The translations under genes were made by a program, and so were the position numbers. Shown here piece by piece: positions 5,724 through 5,935 of a stretch of 5,935 nucleotides of DNA. The stretch covers positions 1 through 5,935 of the forward strand of contig JAKBHQ010000404.1 in assembly GCA_021836665.1 (NCBI GenBank). Reading direction: 5' to 3'. The notes beneath the pieces were generated by a model that was given only the letters and a program-made list of their open reading frames with translations, ran no database searches and was not told the origin of the DNA. Within the stretch, counting starts at the first letter, position 1, and every line of letters begins with the position of its first letter. The stretch comes from Thermoplasmata archaeon (GTDB taxonomy: Bacteria > Actinomycetota > Acidimicrobiia > Acidimicrobiales > Acidimicrobiaceae).

Positions 5724-5935
5724 TTAGTCCCTGGAAAATAGCACCGCGTTCATCTCGTTCTCAAAGGTGACGAGATGCTGTTTTGCCGTGGCTTCGGCCT
5801 TCTCAGCATCTCTCTCACGTATCGCCTCGAGTATCTCTTTCTGCTCCGCCAAGTGGATTGGCAGATTCGGCACTCGATCGAGCACCAGGTGCAGGATTCG
5901 CATCGACAGGTTCAGGTACTGTGAAAGCGTCGACT
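5724..5935 (-). CDS. GntR-family transcription regulator with FCD (FadR-type) effector domain, C-terminal 69 residues, cut by the window edge
   Basis: Only the end of the protein is in the window, running from the right edge to a TAA at 5724-5726. The visible part is all helical and carries the last helices of an FCD ligand-binding domain: QKEILEAIRERDAEKAEATA followed by KQHLVTFENEMN, the familiar pattern in which an AI.xxD helix precedes an A...HL helix. Full-length members have about 220-240 residues with an N-terminal winged helix-turn-helix, here outside the window. The usual pattern has His before the xxIL.AI segment, often a metal ligand; here the position reads Gln (AEQKEIL), so metal binding may be altered. 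Such regulators often control neighbouring catabolic genes and sense their substrates, which makes the dehydrogenase and methyltransferase plausible targets. The family call is good; the target is inference. Confidence 0.8.
   Translation of the reverse strand, partial: STLSQYLNLSMRILHLVLDRVPNLPIHLAEQKEILEAIRERDAEKAEATAKQHLVTFENEMNAVLFSRD

Overview
The window is a stretch of bacterial chromosome with roughly balanced base composition. It carries five genes in alternating orientation. Left to right they are the N-terminal 446 residues of formate--tetrahydrofolate ligase (minus), a complete 5-formyltetrahydrofolate cyclo-ligase (plus), a complete MttB/COG5598-type methyltransferase without pyrrolysine (minus), a complete zinc-dependent medium-chain alcohol dehydrogenase (plus), and the C-terminal 69 residues of a GntR/FadR-type (FCD) transcription regulator (minus). 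No RNA gene, transposase, integrase, CRISPR array or phage gene was found. The organism cannot be named from this sequence. A free-living bacterium with folate-based one-carbon metabolism fits; an actinobacterial or proteobacterial relative is a guess from remembered sequence resemblance only.

Layout: fhs and the cyclo-ligase gene diverge from a 180-base spacer with two dyad elements. The cyclo-ligase and methyltransferase genes converge with only 8 bases between their stop codons. The methyltransferase and dehydrogenase genes diverge from a 563-base spacer that holds a 26-base palindrome in front of the methyltransferase, a sturdy predicted hairpin region, a pair of 8-base direct repeats and a second short hairpin. 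The dehydrogenase and GntR genes converge across 537 bases without a convincing gene. That spacer contains a compact hairpin overlapping a 12-base tandem repeat.

How the genes may work together (inference): MttB-family enzymes without pyrrolysine include glycine betaine methyltransferases that pass a methyl group to a corrinoid protein and then to tetrahydrofolate. Formate--THF ligase handles the formyl end of the folate carrier, and in reverse can recover ATP. The cyclo-ligase returns the dead-end 5-formyl-THF to the active pool. Together they suggest a locus that strips methyl groups from a quaternary amine or similar methylated compound and oxidises them on folate, with an NAD-type alcohol dehydrogenase and a GntR regulator alongside. 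The corrinoid protein and the second methyltransferase are not in the window, so the pathway remains a hypothesis.
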